Assembly: GCA_963853835.1 (NCBI GenBank)
Contig: OY970832.1
Coordinates: 24,112,208 to 24,176,207 of the forward strand
Direction of reading: 5' to 3'
DNA: 64,000 bases
Source: Calendula officinalis
Lineage: Eukaryota > Streptophyta > Magnoliopsida > Asterales > Asteraceae
Part shown: positions 1 to 11,104 of the stretch, in pieces
How positions within the stretch are numbered: position 1 is the first letter of the stretch
Layout of the letters: every line of letters starts with the position of its first letter
Translations under genes and position numbers: made by a program
The notes under the pieces: model-generated
The model's input: the letters and a program-made list of their open reading frames with translations, nothing else
Database searches by the model: none
What the model was told of the DNA's origin: nothing

Positions 1-1
1 T

Positions 2-193
2 CCAGTAAAACACTCAAAAACTAAACACATTGAAATAAGATTTCACTTTATAAGAGATTGTAATGAAAAGAAATTAATCAAAGTAGTTAAAATCCATACT
101 GATGATCAATTAGCAGATCTTTTTACAAAAGCATTTGATGTAGGAAGATTCAACTTCTTGGTTAGCAGTATTGGAATGATTTTGATAACTTAA
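2..193 (+). CDS. Ty1/copia Pol, C-terminal end of RNase H (partial)
   Basis: The window opens inside the pol ORF of a copia retrotransposon. The frame starting at base 2 reads 63 residues to a TAA at 191-193. It contains the typical end of copia RNase H: KHSKTKHIEIRFHFIRD near the start, then DQLADLFTKAF and a final FLVSSIGM. RNase H removes the RNA strand during reverse transcription in the cytoplasmic particle. The rest of pol, gag and the 5' LTR lie before base 1. The next large ORF (816-4172) and an LTR follow in the same orientation, so pol is not the last gene of the element; this layout is known for Sirevirus-type copia elements. No stop or frameshift is seen in the visible part. Confidence 0.85.
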   Translation, partial: PVKHSKTKHIEIRFHFIRDCNEKKLIKVVKIHTDDQLADLFTKAFDVGRFNFLVSSIGMILIT

Positions 194-249
194 AATCTCA
201 CTTAAAATCATGTGTAAAGTTATTGTTGTAAAATATTATTTATTTACTT

Positions 250-515
250 AAGTGTTTTACTACTGGTATATCTGTACTACTGGTGTGTAGGCATGTGCAC
301 AAAATACTACTGTTAGTTAAATACTACTGGTGTGTATTAGGTTTACACAAATACTACTGGTAAGTCAGTACTACTGGTGTTCACATATACTACTGGTCTT
401 GTGTGTTAATGGTTACTACTGATGTCTATAGTTACTACTAATGTCAAAATCCTTAGTCACTACTGATGTTAATAGATACTACTGACATTTTACTACTGAT
501 ATCTTATTTACTACT
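250..515 (+). repeat. Array of about 13 TACTACTGRT-type motifs between pol and the downstream ORF
   Basis: Roughly thirteen copies of TACTACTGGT, TACTACTGAT or one-base variants occur in about 260 bases, all in the same orientation and about 20 bases apart. The sequence between them is not repeated. The same motif recurs in the 3' LTR (4230-4470). The array lies about 100 bases upstream of a TATA box at 617, so a cis-regulatory role is plausible but inferred. Confidence 0.8.
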
Positions 516-616
516 GGTCTTTCAGAAACACAATTACCAAACTAACCCCCATGAAAATAACCGTTATGTTATGATTCGAAGGACATTTTAGTAGTTTTGC
601 AGGTTAAATCGAAAGA

Positions 617-625
617 TATAAAAGG
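617..625 (+). promoter_or_regulatory. Putative internal TATA box for the env-position ORF
   Basis: TATAAAAGG is followed about 30-40 bases later by pyrimidine-rich sequence that looks like a plant transcription start and leader, and by an ATG at 755 about 130 bases downstream. It is separate from the LTR TATA box (4606-4614). With the motif array upstream it suggests that the downstream ORF may be transcribed from its own promoter. This is inferred from sequence only. Confidence 0.5.
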
Positions 626-815
626 CGGCAGTCGATTAGTTTAGCATTATCTTCACTTCGATTTGCTAAAACTTCTCGATAAACCCTAGCTTACGATCAA
701 AAACCCTTCGTCAATAACAAAATTCACTTCTGTTCTTCACAAAATTCCACAAAAATGGCAACTCTAAAATCTTTGAATGTAAAAAACCGATCTCAAATAT
801 TCTGAATTTCACAAT

Positions 816-3800
816 ATGTGTGCCTTTCTAAAGAATCCCGACGGCACAAAAGATTTTCGTCCGATCGTAAGGTTCTTGAAAAATTCTTATATACATTTTG
901 CTCTAACTGTCAAACCAACATCATATCAACAACACTTGGTGGATTTCTGGACCAATGCTGAGCAAACGGAAGGAACAACCATTTCAATGATCAAATCACA
1001 AGTAGATGGAAAACATATCACAGTAACAGGACAATCAATCAGACACCATCTACAACTTCATGACGATTCAGGTATGTCTACTCTTCCAAAGGAATACATT
1101 GCTGAAATTTTACAAAAAATGGGTTATGAGGGAAGACTCAACATAGTAACATTTCAAACGGGTCTTCTCTCCCCACAATGGAAATTCTTAGTTCACACTA
1201 TTCAGCATTGTATTTCTCCAAAAAGAAGTACTTGGAATGAGTTTAATAAGACAATTGCATCTGCTGTTGTCTGTTTATCCACAGACCAAGTATTTAATTT
1301 TTCTCAAATGATTTTTGAAGGTATGTTGGGAAATCTTAGTTCTTCTAAATTTTTAATGTATCCCAGATTTCTACAACATATCATAAATTATGAATTACAA
1401 AACTTGTCAACTCCTAAAAACATTTTTATACTACCTGAGTTGAACAAGAAAGTTTTCTCAAATATGAGAAAACAATTTAAATTTTCGGGCAAGGAAACCC
1501 CTTTGTTTCCTAACATGATCAATGATCAAACTCAAATTGGAGAGGGTTCAACCATTGCTACAACCCAAGTTGAACCTCAACCCACTCCATCACCCCCAAA
1601 TACAGCACAAACACCACCCCAACTAGCCACTCAATCACCAGCCCAAACAGAAGTCCTGAAAGTGTCCCAGGAACTTGATTTAAATCTGCAGAGTGCTACT
1701 CTTCACTCTGTGGAAGACCTACCAGATAAAACCAAAAATATTTCCACACTTTACAAAAGAAAGAAATCTTTAAAGGACACCAGGGGACACATTGAGTCAA
1801 ACCCCAGGCTCCAAGAGTTGTCCTCCAAGGAGGAGAGAGGACATGAGGTGAGGGCTTTCACTACTGATGCCCCAAAGGTGGGTGCACAGGACAGTGAAAA
1901 CATCTTTAGGACCCAGACCTCGGCAACTTTGAGTGATGACTCATTTGAGGAGTTACTCAAAGGACCCCGGTGCCAAGAAACCACAAGGAGGGGCATCTCT
2001 GCTTCTTCTAGGAAGAAGAGGATGTCTAAAAGACCCAATGAATCACCAAGAAGTGATGAGGGCAGATCTATTGATTTGACGGATAGGATGGAAAACCTTC
2101 AAACCAATGTACCTGTTAGTGAGCCCGATGATCTTGCTAGATGGAGTGAGGGCAGTATTAAAATCCAACAATTGACGGAAAAAGTGGATTCTCTTGAATC
2201 CACAGTACAAAATTGTCTTGAATATCTAACAAACCAAGGAAAAACGATGGCTGCAATGAAAAGGCATGTCAATACCATCAACAAAAGAATGAGATTATAT
2301 GAGCACAGGCTTCATCAACAAACCAAAATCATCAGAAAATTGAAGAAAAAGATTGATGATAGTGAGGCTCCACCAGTTGAGCTCACTAAGGGGGAGAAGG
2401 ACAACATACAAACTATGATTGATGAATCAATTGCAGCAGCAACATCTTCTCTCCTAAATTTAAAAGAAACAGAAGTTGATGAAGGCCCACAAATTATGGT
2501 TACTGAAGATGAGCCTGTTACTACTGCTACAATGGAAGAACAAGTTGAAAAGGAAATACCAGTAGTAACCCCTACTACTGATATAATAGCAGTAGTAAGT
2601 CAAGAAGAGGAATTAAAAGCAGCAAATACTACTGATGCCCTATCAGTAGTAACTCCTGAAGTCACACCAGTAATAACTACTCTGGTTACTACTGAAGAGG
2701 AAGAAATACAACTACCAGAGCTAATTGAAAGAGAAAGATTTGAAATCATCACCAAACCACCTACACCTGCTCAACCACTTATCATACCTGACATTGATGA
2801 TAATGTGAATTGGTTTGAGGTTGATGAGTGCTCACTTCCTCCACATCCAAAAATACTTCAACAAGATGAGCTTAAGTTATTTTCTCCTTCTATAATAATC
2901 AGTGGTGTGCCTGATATGAAATATATTCCACCTCCACCTTCAGCACATATTAGAAAGGGTAAAGAAATATATGATGAAGATTACCCCAACAGAGCTCTTG
3001 GTCATTACATGGTAAACAAGATAAATCTTGTTAGAGCTGATAAACAGTCTAAATGGAAGGTGAAGCACAAGAGATATTTGGAGAAGGTAGCTAAGTATCA
3101 AGCTCTTGAACAGAAGAAGGATCAAATTGAAACTCCTGTTCAAATACCTGCTCAAATCAAAGATGTTCAGATAGAAGCCCAAGAAGCAGAATTCAAAAGG
3201 CTCAGAAAAGTAGAAGAAGAACACATACAATGCCTTGAATATTTGGTATCTGAATGCAAGAAAACTAAGAGTGAATTGACAGATGATGTGTTTGAACAGA
3301 AGGCTAATATGATTGAATATCTGAAGACAAAAGGGCACAGTGCAAAATCTTTTGGAAGAATGAAGATGATAACTATAATTGAAAAGTATTGCATTGCTAA
3401 GAAGAAAGACTTGGCTGAACAAGAAGCTGAAGAAACAAAGAAAGCCAAAGTATTAATCCCAATCAGTCCAAAATCAATCAAGCAAGATAGTATCTCAACT
3501 ACTGGTGAGCCATCAACAAAGAAAAGAAAGATGGTCTCTCAAGAACAAAGTGCTCAAAAGAAGTCAAAAACAGAGCAAGTAATTCCAGTTCTTGATCTAC
3601 CAGTTGCTCCCCTACAAAACAATCCTATCATAAACTGGAGAATTTTGAATAATAATGTGATAGAGATCATAAGGGAAGATAAAGTTGTACATAGATTCAC
3701 TGGATGGTTACCATTGATCATGTCCTGCTCAAGAAGTGATGTTATTAAATTACTGATCATTGGAAAACCAAGGATGAGAAAGAAATCATGGAAAGAATCT

Positions 3801-4172
3801 GGAGCTGGATACTTAACAACAATGATAGATGCTGCATTTTATCCAGACAACTATCCAGAACAATTTACCAGTGAAGGAAATGTTTATCATTGGAATGTAA
3901 TTCCATCTGCTCAAATGTACTTCTTTGAAAAATCTAACAAAGTATGTGAGCTGTACTTGTATGAAAAGGAATATCCACACTCTGAGAAGACAATGTATCA
4001 GATATTCACAAATACCATGATGAAGCCATACGATGCTGTTATGTTCCAAAACAAATTGAATTACTTTACAAAGAGGAACAGCAAATATATTATTGAACAA
4101 AGACTTCAACAGAATCAAAGAACTCTTGAGAAAAGAAGAAGAGAACAAGAAGAGCAAAAGAAACTTGATTGA
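816..4172 (+). CDS. Long ORF in the env-like position of a Sirevirus-type copia element
   Basis: This uninterrupted 1118-codon ORF lies between pol and the 3' LTR, where Sirevirus-type copia elements carry a third ORF. Residues about 1-230 form a compact region with motifs such as LSPQWKFLVHTIQHCIS and MYPRF, which I remember from many retroelement-derived proteins in daisy-family genomes. Residues about 240-440 are low complexity (Pro/Gln/Thr, then charged). About 445-525 is strongly heptad-like, a likely coiled coil. About 560-680 is acidic and Thr/Val rich. About 790-890 is Lys/Glu-rich helix. The last 190 residues form a second compact region ending in a Lys/Arg/Glu-rich helix. I see no signal peptide or membrane segment, so it does not look like a true envelope protein. 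An ATG at 755 begins a related reading in another frame that hits a stop near 805, so the original start was probably upstream and lost by a one-base shift. Function unknown. Confidence 0.7.
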   Translation: MCAFLKNPDGTKDFRPIVRFLKNSYIHFALTVKPTSYQQHLVDFWTNAEQTEGTTISMIKSQVDGKHITVTGQSIRHHLQLHDDSGMSTLPKEYIAEILQKMGYEGRLNIVTFQTGLLSPQWKFLVHTIQHCISPKRSTWNEFNKTIASAVVCLSTDQVFNFSQMIFEGMLGNLSSSKFLMYPRFLQHIINYELQNLSTPKNIFILPELNKKVFSNMRKQFKFSGKETPLFPNMINDQTQIGEGSTIATTQVEPQPTPSPPNTAQTPPQLATQSPAQTEVLKVSQELDLNLQSATLHSVEDLPDKTKNISTLYKRKKSLKDTRGHIESNPRLQELSSKEERGHEVRAFTTDAPKVGAQDSENIFRTQTSATLSDDSFEELLKGPRCQETTRRGISASSRKKRMSKRPNESPRSDEGRSIDLTDRMENLQTNVPVSEPDDLARWSEGSIKIQQLTEKVDSLESTVQNCLEYLTNQGKTMAAMKRHVNTINKRMRLYEHRLHQQTKIIRKLKKKIDDSEAPPVELTKGEKDNIQTMIDESIAAATSSLLNLKETEVDEGPQIMVTEDEPVTTATMEEQVEKEIPVVTPTTDIIAVVSQEEELKAANTTDALSVVTPEVTPVITTLVTTEEEEIQLPELIERERFEIITKPPTPAQPLIIPDIDDNVNWFEVDECSLPPHPKILQQDELKLFSPSIIISGVPDMKYIPPPPSAHIRKGKEIYDEDYPNRALGHYMVNKINLVRADKQSKWKVKHKRYLEKVAKYQALEQKKDQIETPVQIPAQIKDVQIEAQEAEFKRLRKVEEEHIQCLEYLVSECKKTKSELTDDVFEQKANMIEYLKTKGHSAKSFGRMKMITIIEKYCIAKKKDLAEQEAEETKKAKVLIPISPKSIKQDSISTTGEPSTKKRKMVSQEQSAQKKSKTEQVIPVLDLPVAPLQNNPIINWRILNNNVIEIIREDKVVHRFTGWLPLIMSCSRSDVIKLLIIGKPRMRKKSWKESGAGYLTTMIDAAFYPDNYPEQFTSEGNVYHWNVIPSAQMYFFEKSNKVCELYLYEKEYPHSEKTMYQIFTNTMMKPYDAVMFQNKLNYFTKRNSKYIIEQRLQQNQRTLEKRRREQEEQKKLD

Positions 4173-4194
4173 TTAAAAGATAATCAATAAGTTT

Positions 4195-4204
4195 AGGGGG
4201 AGAT
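4195..4204 (+). other. Polypurine tract before the 3' LTR
   Basis: AGGGGGAGAT immediately precedes TGTTGG, the start of the LTR. This is the usual copia arrangement and sets the plus-strand priming site. It lies 23 bases after the stop codon of the long ORF. Confidence 0.85.
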
Positions 4205-4823
4205 TGTTGGAGCAAAACACAGATCAACTTATTACTGATGCTGCAGTTAGTACTGACAATAATTAGTACTGATGGGGCAGAACATGTTACTACTGATGAA
4301 GTTGATACTGGTGTATACTATAACTAAGTTACTACTGATCATGCACAGATTGAAGATACTACTGATCTTAGTAGTTACTACTGACGATGGTTTCTGGACT
4401 TACTACTGATCACCAAGTTTACTACTGATGTTACATATTTACTACTGGTGATGAGTTTTACTACTGATACGCGTTTTTGAAGAATATCAAGTCCGAGATC
4501 TTCGTAGAGATAGTTATAGAATGTAAATCAATGTATATTTTTATTATTCGATGTAAATCAAAGTCCTAGAATAACTAGGGTAAATAGTTTAGCTTCAAGG
4601 ACTATTATAAATAGTTCCTTACGAATTATAAACGTACGTGTGTATTGTTAACTCAATAATATACATTGAAGCTTTTTGTGAAACTGTGTTCTTAATACTT
4701 TCGTTTATTATTTACAGTTCATTGTTCTTAATTACATTGATATAATGTTGATTCGCTGCAACTTCTATATTCAATTAGATCTAAAGTGTTTATTAACTTG
4801 TCTATAGTTAATCGATCCTGACA
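4205..4823 (+). mobile_element. 3' LTR of the Sirevirus-like copia element
   Basis: The LTR starts TGTTGGAGC directly after the polypurine tract. A likely end is CTGACA at 4818-4823. The 5' LTR is outside the window, so neither the end nor the target-site duplication can be verified. U3 (4215-4470) holds about a dozen TACTACTGRT-type motifs like those at 250-515. A TATA box, TATAAATAG, is at 4606-4614, with R/U5 after it. Confidence 0.75.
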
Positions 4824-5940
4824 GAGTTTCTCATTTTTTTTTTTATTTGGTTTCAGATTAGCTTTCTGCACGGTTGAACCTAAATTTTAATTATGCTCTA
4901 GTTTTCTTAGATTCTTTTATCTGAAAATGAAAGCTCATTGGTCTTCGTCTTTTGTCTTACTCAAATCGACTTGCATTGTAGAACGAAAATATCAAATAAA
5001 AAGTCAATTCATATCACAAGGACAAAATATTTATAAAGATGGACTTTCTATATATGGTATAAAAGATGAAACTGATTTTGGTTTTCTGTTTCAGTTTGTA
5101 TATACATTTGAATTAACTTATGTTTATGGAATTGTTAAAAAGCAAGTATAAAAGGGAATAGTATAAAATAATAACAATAAATCTTTGTTTTTATATCATT
5201 TTGGTAATTAAGAACTCTTTTTATTCATCTTGCTTTGACTAACTATTATAGTAATCGGGTATTTATAATGAATATGTTTCACAAAACGAGCTGAAAGTTA
5301 GAACTTGTATTTAGAGCTAGAAGCTGAAGCTAAGTTGAGCCCACATCAGAACAATAAAATTTGGATGAAAAACAAAATACGTTAAATGTACTATAAGAAG
5401 TTATATACATTTGATTAAGATCTAGTACAACAGAACGAACAACTGACCTGGAATCTAATAGTAAATTACACAAAAAACTAGTTTTTTTTTGTGTTGCATT
5501 CATGAAACATTAAATGCATGTTCAATAAACAGCCTTGCACTTGACTATGTGACGGCTGATTCAAACCGGGGAATAAAGATAATCATAATACACACAATCT
5601 CTACCTTCGGGTGGGGATATGACTGTCTACATCTTATCTCTCTCATACTATTTCTTTGAAGGGATTAAGTATTTTTACAAATTAAATTGATCAAAAGAGG
5701 GGGCTTCAAATTTTATCAACAGGAAGCTTTTAATTTTACTGTTAAAAAGTCACAGAAAATTACAAACGTGCAATATATGCCTTTCATTCCCAAATAGCTG
5801 GGACTGGCTAAAAATTGACAGAAAATGAAAATAAAAAATATAATATATCCAAGAATTTGCAGCATGTATATGTTATATATCTAAATTACCCGACTGTTTT
5901 CAATATACAGAGTTGGATGATTGTGTGTATGAATTTTTCG
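4824..5940. other. AT-rich intergenic region downstream of the FtsH gene
   Basis: No supported gene is seen. Short open frames here, such as 4927-5151, show no recognisable motif or codon bias. The right part is presumably the 3' untranslated region of the FtsH gene, which ends at 5941 on the minus strand. Confidence 0.6.
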
Positions 5941-8375
5941 TTACAGTATTAGTTCAGGTGCTTCTGACTGTAATGGGAGAAACGTCTCCTGTTTGCCATT
6001 GACAAAATCAGAAAGTTCTTCAGGGGCAACCACCAACTTTAACCACTCTTGCAATTCTTCCCCTTCAACTTTCTCTTTTTCTACAAGTACCCCAAAATAA
6101 AATTTAGAAAAAAATTAATAAGATTAAAAAAAAGAGCATTACCTTCAAGATAGGCACCAAGGCCCTCCAAAACAGTGGGATTAGCACGCATCACAGAAAG
6201 CGCTACATCCAATGCAGATTGAAGCATCAATTTAACTTCTCTTTGAACAAGATCCACTAGATGCCCCTATATTATTATATCTAAAATGTTAGAAGTTTAA
6301 AAAAATATATAATATCCACAATTGAGAAACAGAATAAACCTGATCCCTTCCAAAACCAGCTCCACCAGAATCATCCATACCGCCATTTGAAAGTGTGGCC
6401 AATGAAATCGGGCCAATGGTGCGATTAAGCCCGTATTCAGCAATAGCTTTGTAAGCCATATCTGTGGCCCGCCTTATGTCATCAAGTGCACCTGTAGACA
6501 CACGGCCCGAATAAATAATTTCTTCAGCAGCACGGCCTCCAAGAAGTGTAACCAAACGCCCCCTTAATTCATCCACAAAAAGCAAATATCTGTCCTCGGT
6601 TGTTGGAGGAGTGTAAGTAAACCCTAGAGCACCGCCTGACCTTGGCAGTATGCTTAGTTTCTGAAATTAAATATTTTTAATTGTTATATTTTAGTGATTG
6701 AAAATTTGAAATGAAATGTTTTACCTCAACCCTTGGTTGTCCTTTAAGAAGTTTGGAAACAGCGGTCCCCACAACTGCATGACCAGCTTCGTGACGAGCA
6801 ACAACTGCTTTTTCACTACCTTGTAATTTAGCAGTTTTCTTCTCGATCCCCTGTTATATTATCACAAAACAATAACAGATTTTATGAAATAATGTTCTAG
6901 AAGCACATTCAAATTCTATATCTTGCAATCTTCTACTTCCGTGAGCTATTAAAAGTACAGCACTGAACTTGACAAAATGGTCGATCTAGTACCTTGGCTC
7001 ATTAATCGTGTTTTTTTATTTGACTTACTTCAGTTGAAGCTTTTGACGAACTAAAAAATATACGTTCATCTCAATTTATCGAGTTTAGAAACAAATCACG
7101 TGAGAAAACAAGACTAAATTAGTGAGCTACGGTACTAAATCGACCATTTTTCAAGTTGAAGGTATTATACAGCACATTTAATAGTTCAGGATAGTAAAAT
7201 ACCTAGTCAACCAAGTTCAGGGTACCAAAATGTATTTTGGCCTATTAATAAGAGTGTGTGTAAAGTAGAGAATTACAGCAATTGAGCGTTCTACTGCATG
7301 GATGAAGTCCATTTTCTCCACAACCAATTTACTTTGTCTTCCAGCCAACAAAGCAGCTTCGTTTACCAAATTTGCAAGGTCGGCCCTGCATGTCCAAATT
7401 AAAAAAAATAATCAAATGTTAAATAGGAATAAAAATTGAAAATGTGAAATTCATGAACTAAATTGTTTCGAGTATAATTACCCGGTGAAACCAGTGGTCA
7501 TGGAAGCAATTTTGTCAAGATCAACATCTTCTGCTAACGGGAGTTCTTTCTTAGAAACATGAACATTTAAAATAGCTTGTCTGCCAACCCGATCAGGTGT
7601 TTCTACCTGAAAAACACAATTAGAGATATGTGAATCGTTTTTTTTTTTTTTTGTGTGTGTGGAAAGAACAGAGAATATAAACAATTAGAGAGACAAAAAT
7701 TAAATACCAAAAAAGAAAAGAAGACAAACCATAACCACACGATCAAATCTCCCTGGTCGGCGAAGGGCTGGATCTAATACATCAGCACGGTTAGTTGCTC
7801 CAAGAACAATTACAGCTGAATTACTCTCAAAACCATCCATTTCCTGTAACATAATTATAATCACCTATTTTAGTAAAACATAATTAAAAATATACTACAA
7901 GGGTCAATTTTGCCTCTGAGGTACAAAACTGGGTCAATTTAGGAAATATTCTTATTAATCTAATTGGTTTGTCCGGGTTGTTTTGACCAGATTACATTTT
8001 TGTCCTTTTTTATTTGAATTTTCTAAGTAACAGATCTATTAAACATGATTAGAAAAACTATGATATTTAAAAAATATAATAAATCAAAATAAAACAAGCA
8101 TTTAACACCTTTGATGTAAAGCTTCATTTTTTAAAATAATAAATAATAACTCCAAAACTGCTTATAATATACTTATTATAAAACTCAAAAAAACATGAGA
8201 AAACTAGCGGGTCAACCCGACCCGGCCCATTTTGTCTAAGAAGTGAGTATTGATATCTTACAGTGAGCAATTGGTTCAAAGTTTGTTCTCTCTCATCATT
8301 GCTGACAATGCGGAACCTACCATCACGACTCTTGGCAACAGCATCAATCTGCAAAAGAAAAAAAAAGCAAATTAG

Positions 8376-8418
<43 letters not shown>

Positions 8419-10117
8419 GATAGATACATATATTTACAAGGCTAAGATTGAAACCTCATCTATAAATATGATTGATGGTGCTTCCTTTTTTGCCCTTGCA
8501 AATAAATCACGAACACGTGATGCTCCCATTCCCACATAAAGTTCAACAAACTCACTTGCAGAACAACTAATAAACGGTACTTCAGCTTCCCCTGCTACAG
8601 CTTTTGCCAACAGTGTCTTACCTGTCCCAGGAAGACCAACCTATTTCACAAATTAAATATTCATTTAAAAAAATAAAAAATAAAAAAAATCCATAAATTC
8701 ATAACATTTGAACTATTTTGCTGTTCAAAAAAAAAAGTAAGACATTTGAACTCACCAGAAGGACACCTCGAGGAGGGCGAGCTCCAAGGCGTGTATATCT
8801 GTCTGGATTTCTGAGAAATTCCTGATTAAAACAGCAAATTAGAAGGAGTTAATGGAAATTTACATGATTTTTATCAACTTACTACAATTTCCTCAAGTTC
8901 CTCTTTGGCTTCATCAACACCAGCAACATCAGAAAATGTGATGACTTCACCTTGTTCAGACACTTTTGATCCACCAGAACCACCTGATTTACGGTTTCTT
9001 AGTTGACCAGGAGAGTTCTGTAAATGAAAGCATTTGATTAATCCATCATTCAGAAAATTAATTATAACTTATGAAGAAATAACTGATTACCTGAGAAAAG
9101 TTTAATGGGAAACGGTTAAGTAGCCCTGCTAATACAGCAACATAAAACAATGCTATCTGCAAAAACAAAATTGGTCATTTGAAAGATAATATTTAATCAA
9201 TGCAACTAATCAAACATTAGCATTAATTAAACTTAACTTACCAAAGCAGAGTTCAAGAACCCACCAGATCTCTTATCAGGAGACCCAAATTCCACATCAT
9301 TTTCGAGCATCTTTTCATAAGGAGTTTTGATATCATTAGGACGAGTTGTTGTATACACGATCCTCTTTGTAGGTGTCACAGTCCTCAATAACAGCTCTGA
9401 ATCCTGCAATTTGTTCATAGTGCTGCTACTCATTTCACTGTCTGAAATGCTCTGTTCTTGCTTCAGCTTAAACATTATATGAACGCCATCAACCTCCACC
9501 TTTTGCACCTGATTACTACTAACTTTACTCAAGAAATCACTATACGGAACACTCACAAATGTGGTCGGAACCCTAGGCTCCGACCCCGGCAACGGTAGAC
9601 CTGGCCGGAGCAACCTCATGACGAACAGAACAATCCCTAATTGCAACAGTAATATACCAATTTCTTGCGCCTGAATTATCGGTTGCCACCGCCACTTCCC
9701 ACCACCGCCTTTTCCCCACCCCCACCCACTCTTTCCCTTCTTCTCCCCTTTATCTCCTTTCTTACTCACTTTATTGCTCTCGTTTTCACTTTTTTTCCCT
9801 GACGATTCTGTATCATGTTCGCAGGAGCTGTTATTAACACCTAATTTATTCGTTCTTCTATAACTTTGATTCATCTTCAGAAACCCTAACCCTCCTCCCA
9901 ACATATTGGAAGCCCTGGATTGTCTGTACAAATTGTTCGCTGGGCGAACGGATGACGATAGCGATGATTTTGTAACGAAAACATTCGATTTTTCGTGTAG
10001 AACACGAAATCTATCGCCGAAAGAAGTGTTCCTGTATGAATGTTTTGGATTGTAATTCGAATAGTTTACATGAATTTGACCGTGAATTATCGGTCGTAGC
10101 GTTTCAAGAGCTGCCAT
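5941..10117 (-). CDS. FTSH9: Chloroplast FtsH metalloprotease, FTSH7/FTSH9 type (13 exons)
   Basis: ATP-dependent zinc metalloprotease of the plastid inner membranes, closest in my memory to Arabidopsis FTSH9/FTSH7. Exons by GT-AG reading: 10117-9242, 9156-9091, 9017-8883, 8821-8756, 8640-8455, 8348-8262, 7843-7730, 7606-7482, 7385-7277, 6850-6725, 6660-6340, 6266-6143, 6080-5941. All phases join, giving about 824 residues without a stop; Arabidopsis FTSH9 is about 806. The first exon holds a Ser/Arg-rich transit peptide, a Gly/Lys/Trp-rich stretch and a first membrane helix after WQPIIQAQEIG; exon 2 gives the second helix. Walker A GLPGTGKT is in exon 5, Walker B IIFIDE ends exon 5, the SRH with RRPGRFDR is in exon 7, and the zinc site HEAGH is at 6793-6779. 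The ATG at 10117 is used because the in-frame codons upstream contain no ATG. It appears intact. The symbol could equally be FTSH7. Confidence 0.93.
8379..8414. repeat. TA dinucleotide microsatellite in an FtsH intron
   Basis: About 18 TA units lie in the intron between exons 5 and 6 of the FtsH gene (8349-8454), followed by GATA-like units. It probably varies in length between individuals. Confidence 0.9.
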
Positions 10118-10437
10118 GTTATGGATGCCCAAATTAAGGTGCCGCTGAAATTGGAATTGAAATTGAAATCAAGAAAAAACTTAGAAGAAAAGTTAATATA
10201 GAGCGTGTTTGCTACTTAATTGGGGAAGATGGTGAAATCTGATTTGGGTATGGATCAGGATTGGAATGATTGTAGAGGATGGAGGTTGAAGAAGATTATA
10301 CATTTGTGGACCATCGAAATTTTTGTTATGTTTTTCTAGAAACGATAGATAAAATGATATTTGACTAAAGAAAAATGTTATTTATTTATTTTATCGGGTC
10401 GTACTTGTAATTTTATCAAATTTGATAGGATAATATA
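10118..10437. other. Upstream region of the FtsH gene
   Basis: This holds the presumed 5' leader and proximal promoter of the minus-strand FtsH gene. No unambiguous TATA box was identified. A Stowaway-like MITE lies directly beyond it, about 320 bases from the start codon. Confidence 0.5.
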
Positions 10438-10750
10438 CTTCCTCCGATTCAAAATAAGTGATACACTTTGGATTTCACGGATTTTGAGGCAAAAGTTTAT
10501 AATGATAGTTAAATTAGATTAATTGGATGGTTAGTGGGAAATGGGTCCCACTATTTTTAAATAAAGTGGAGTTAATGATGTTTAAAAGTAAAAGTAAGGG
10601 TAAAGAGATCTTTTCACTTTGTTAAAGTAGATAGTTAGTGGGTGTGGGTCCCACTATTTTTTGCCAAATAAGATAATTTTTCAAAGTGTATCACTTATTT
10701 TGATATACCCCAAAAAGGAAAGTGTATCATTTATTTTAAATCGGAGGAAG
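10438..10750. mobile_element. Stowaway-like MITE, 313 bp, with TA duplication
   Basis: Inverted ends CTTCCTCCGATTCAAAATAA and its complement are flanked by TA on each side (10436-10437 and 10751-10752). The element has the same length as the copy at 47691-48003 and is nearly identical by eye, so the family may have moved recently. TA target sites and the CTYCCTCCG terminus are typical of mariner-derived Stowaway MITEs. Confidence 0.9.
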
Positions 10751-10848
10751 TATATAATTTATTAATTTTATTTCCTAATTTTATCCCTTATTTTGAGTAT
10801 TACTAAATGATAGAACTCAATATCATTACTTTTACTAAAATAAATAAC

Positions 10849-11104
10849 TTCATTCGTCACACAGAAAGTTCTCATTTCTTCTTAAACTTTTATCCTATAA
10901 AAAAGTCTCATTTCTCATATTTGTTGGGATGCACATAATAAAATATTATTATTAGTAAAGATTTGAGCACTAATATCCACTAACTATATTTTTCTTTCAA
11001 ATTAACCTTATACTTTAATCAAAATTATTATCAATTACCCAACCATTGAATATCACCTAAAAACTTGTGACAAAGTGAAATAAGAACTTTTTTGTGGGAC
11101 GAAT
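10849..11104. mobile_element. Degenerate Stowaway-like MITE
   Basis: The left end reads TTCATTCGTCACACAGAAAG and the right end carries AACTTTTTTGTGGGACGAAT. These are imperfect inverted repeats related to the family at 20129-20371. The ends are decayed and no clean TA duplication can be claimed. Confidence 0.55.

Noticed and set aside
2940..3481. Minus-strand open frames of 104-160 codons under the long copia ORF
   Set aside because: They are antisense shadows of the 816-4172 ORF, rich in Phe/Leu/Ser as expected from the complement of Lys/Glu codons, with no motifs.
4927..5151. 74-codon plus-strand open frame downstream of the first LTR
   Set aside because: No motif, no homologous context and AT-rich composition equal to the surroundings.
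9242..10132. Start of the FtsH protein five codons upstream of the chosen ATG
   Set aside because: The codon at 10132-10130 reads TTG on the minus strand, not ATG; the first in-frame ATG is at 10117 in a good AACATGGCA context.
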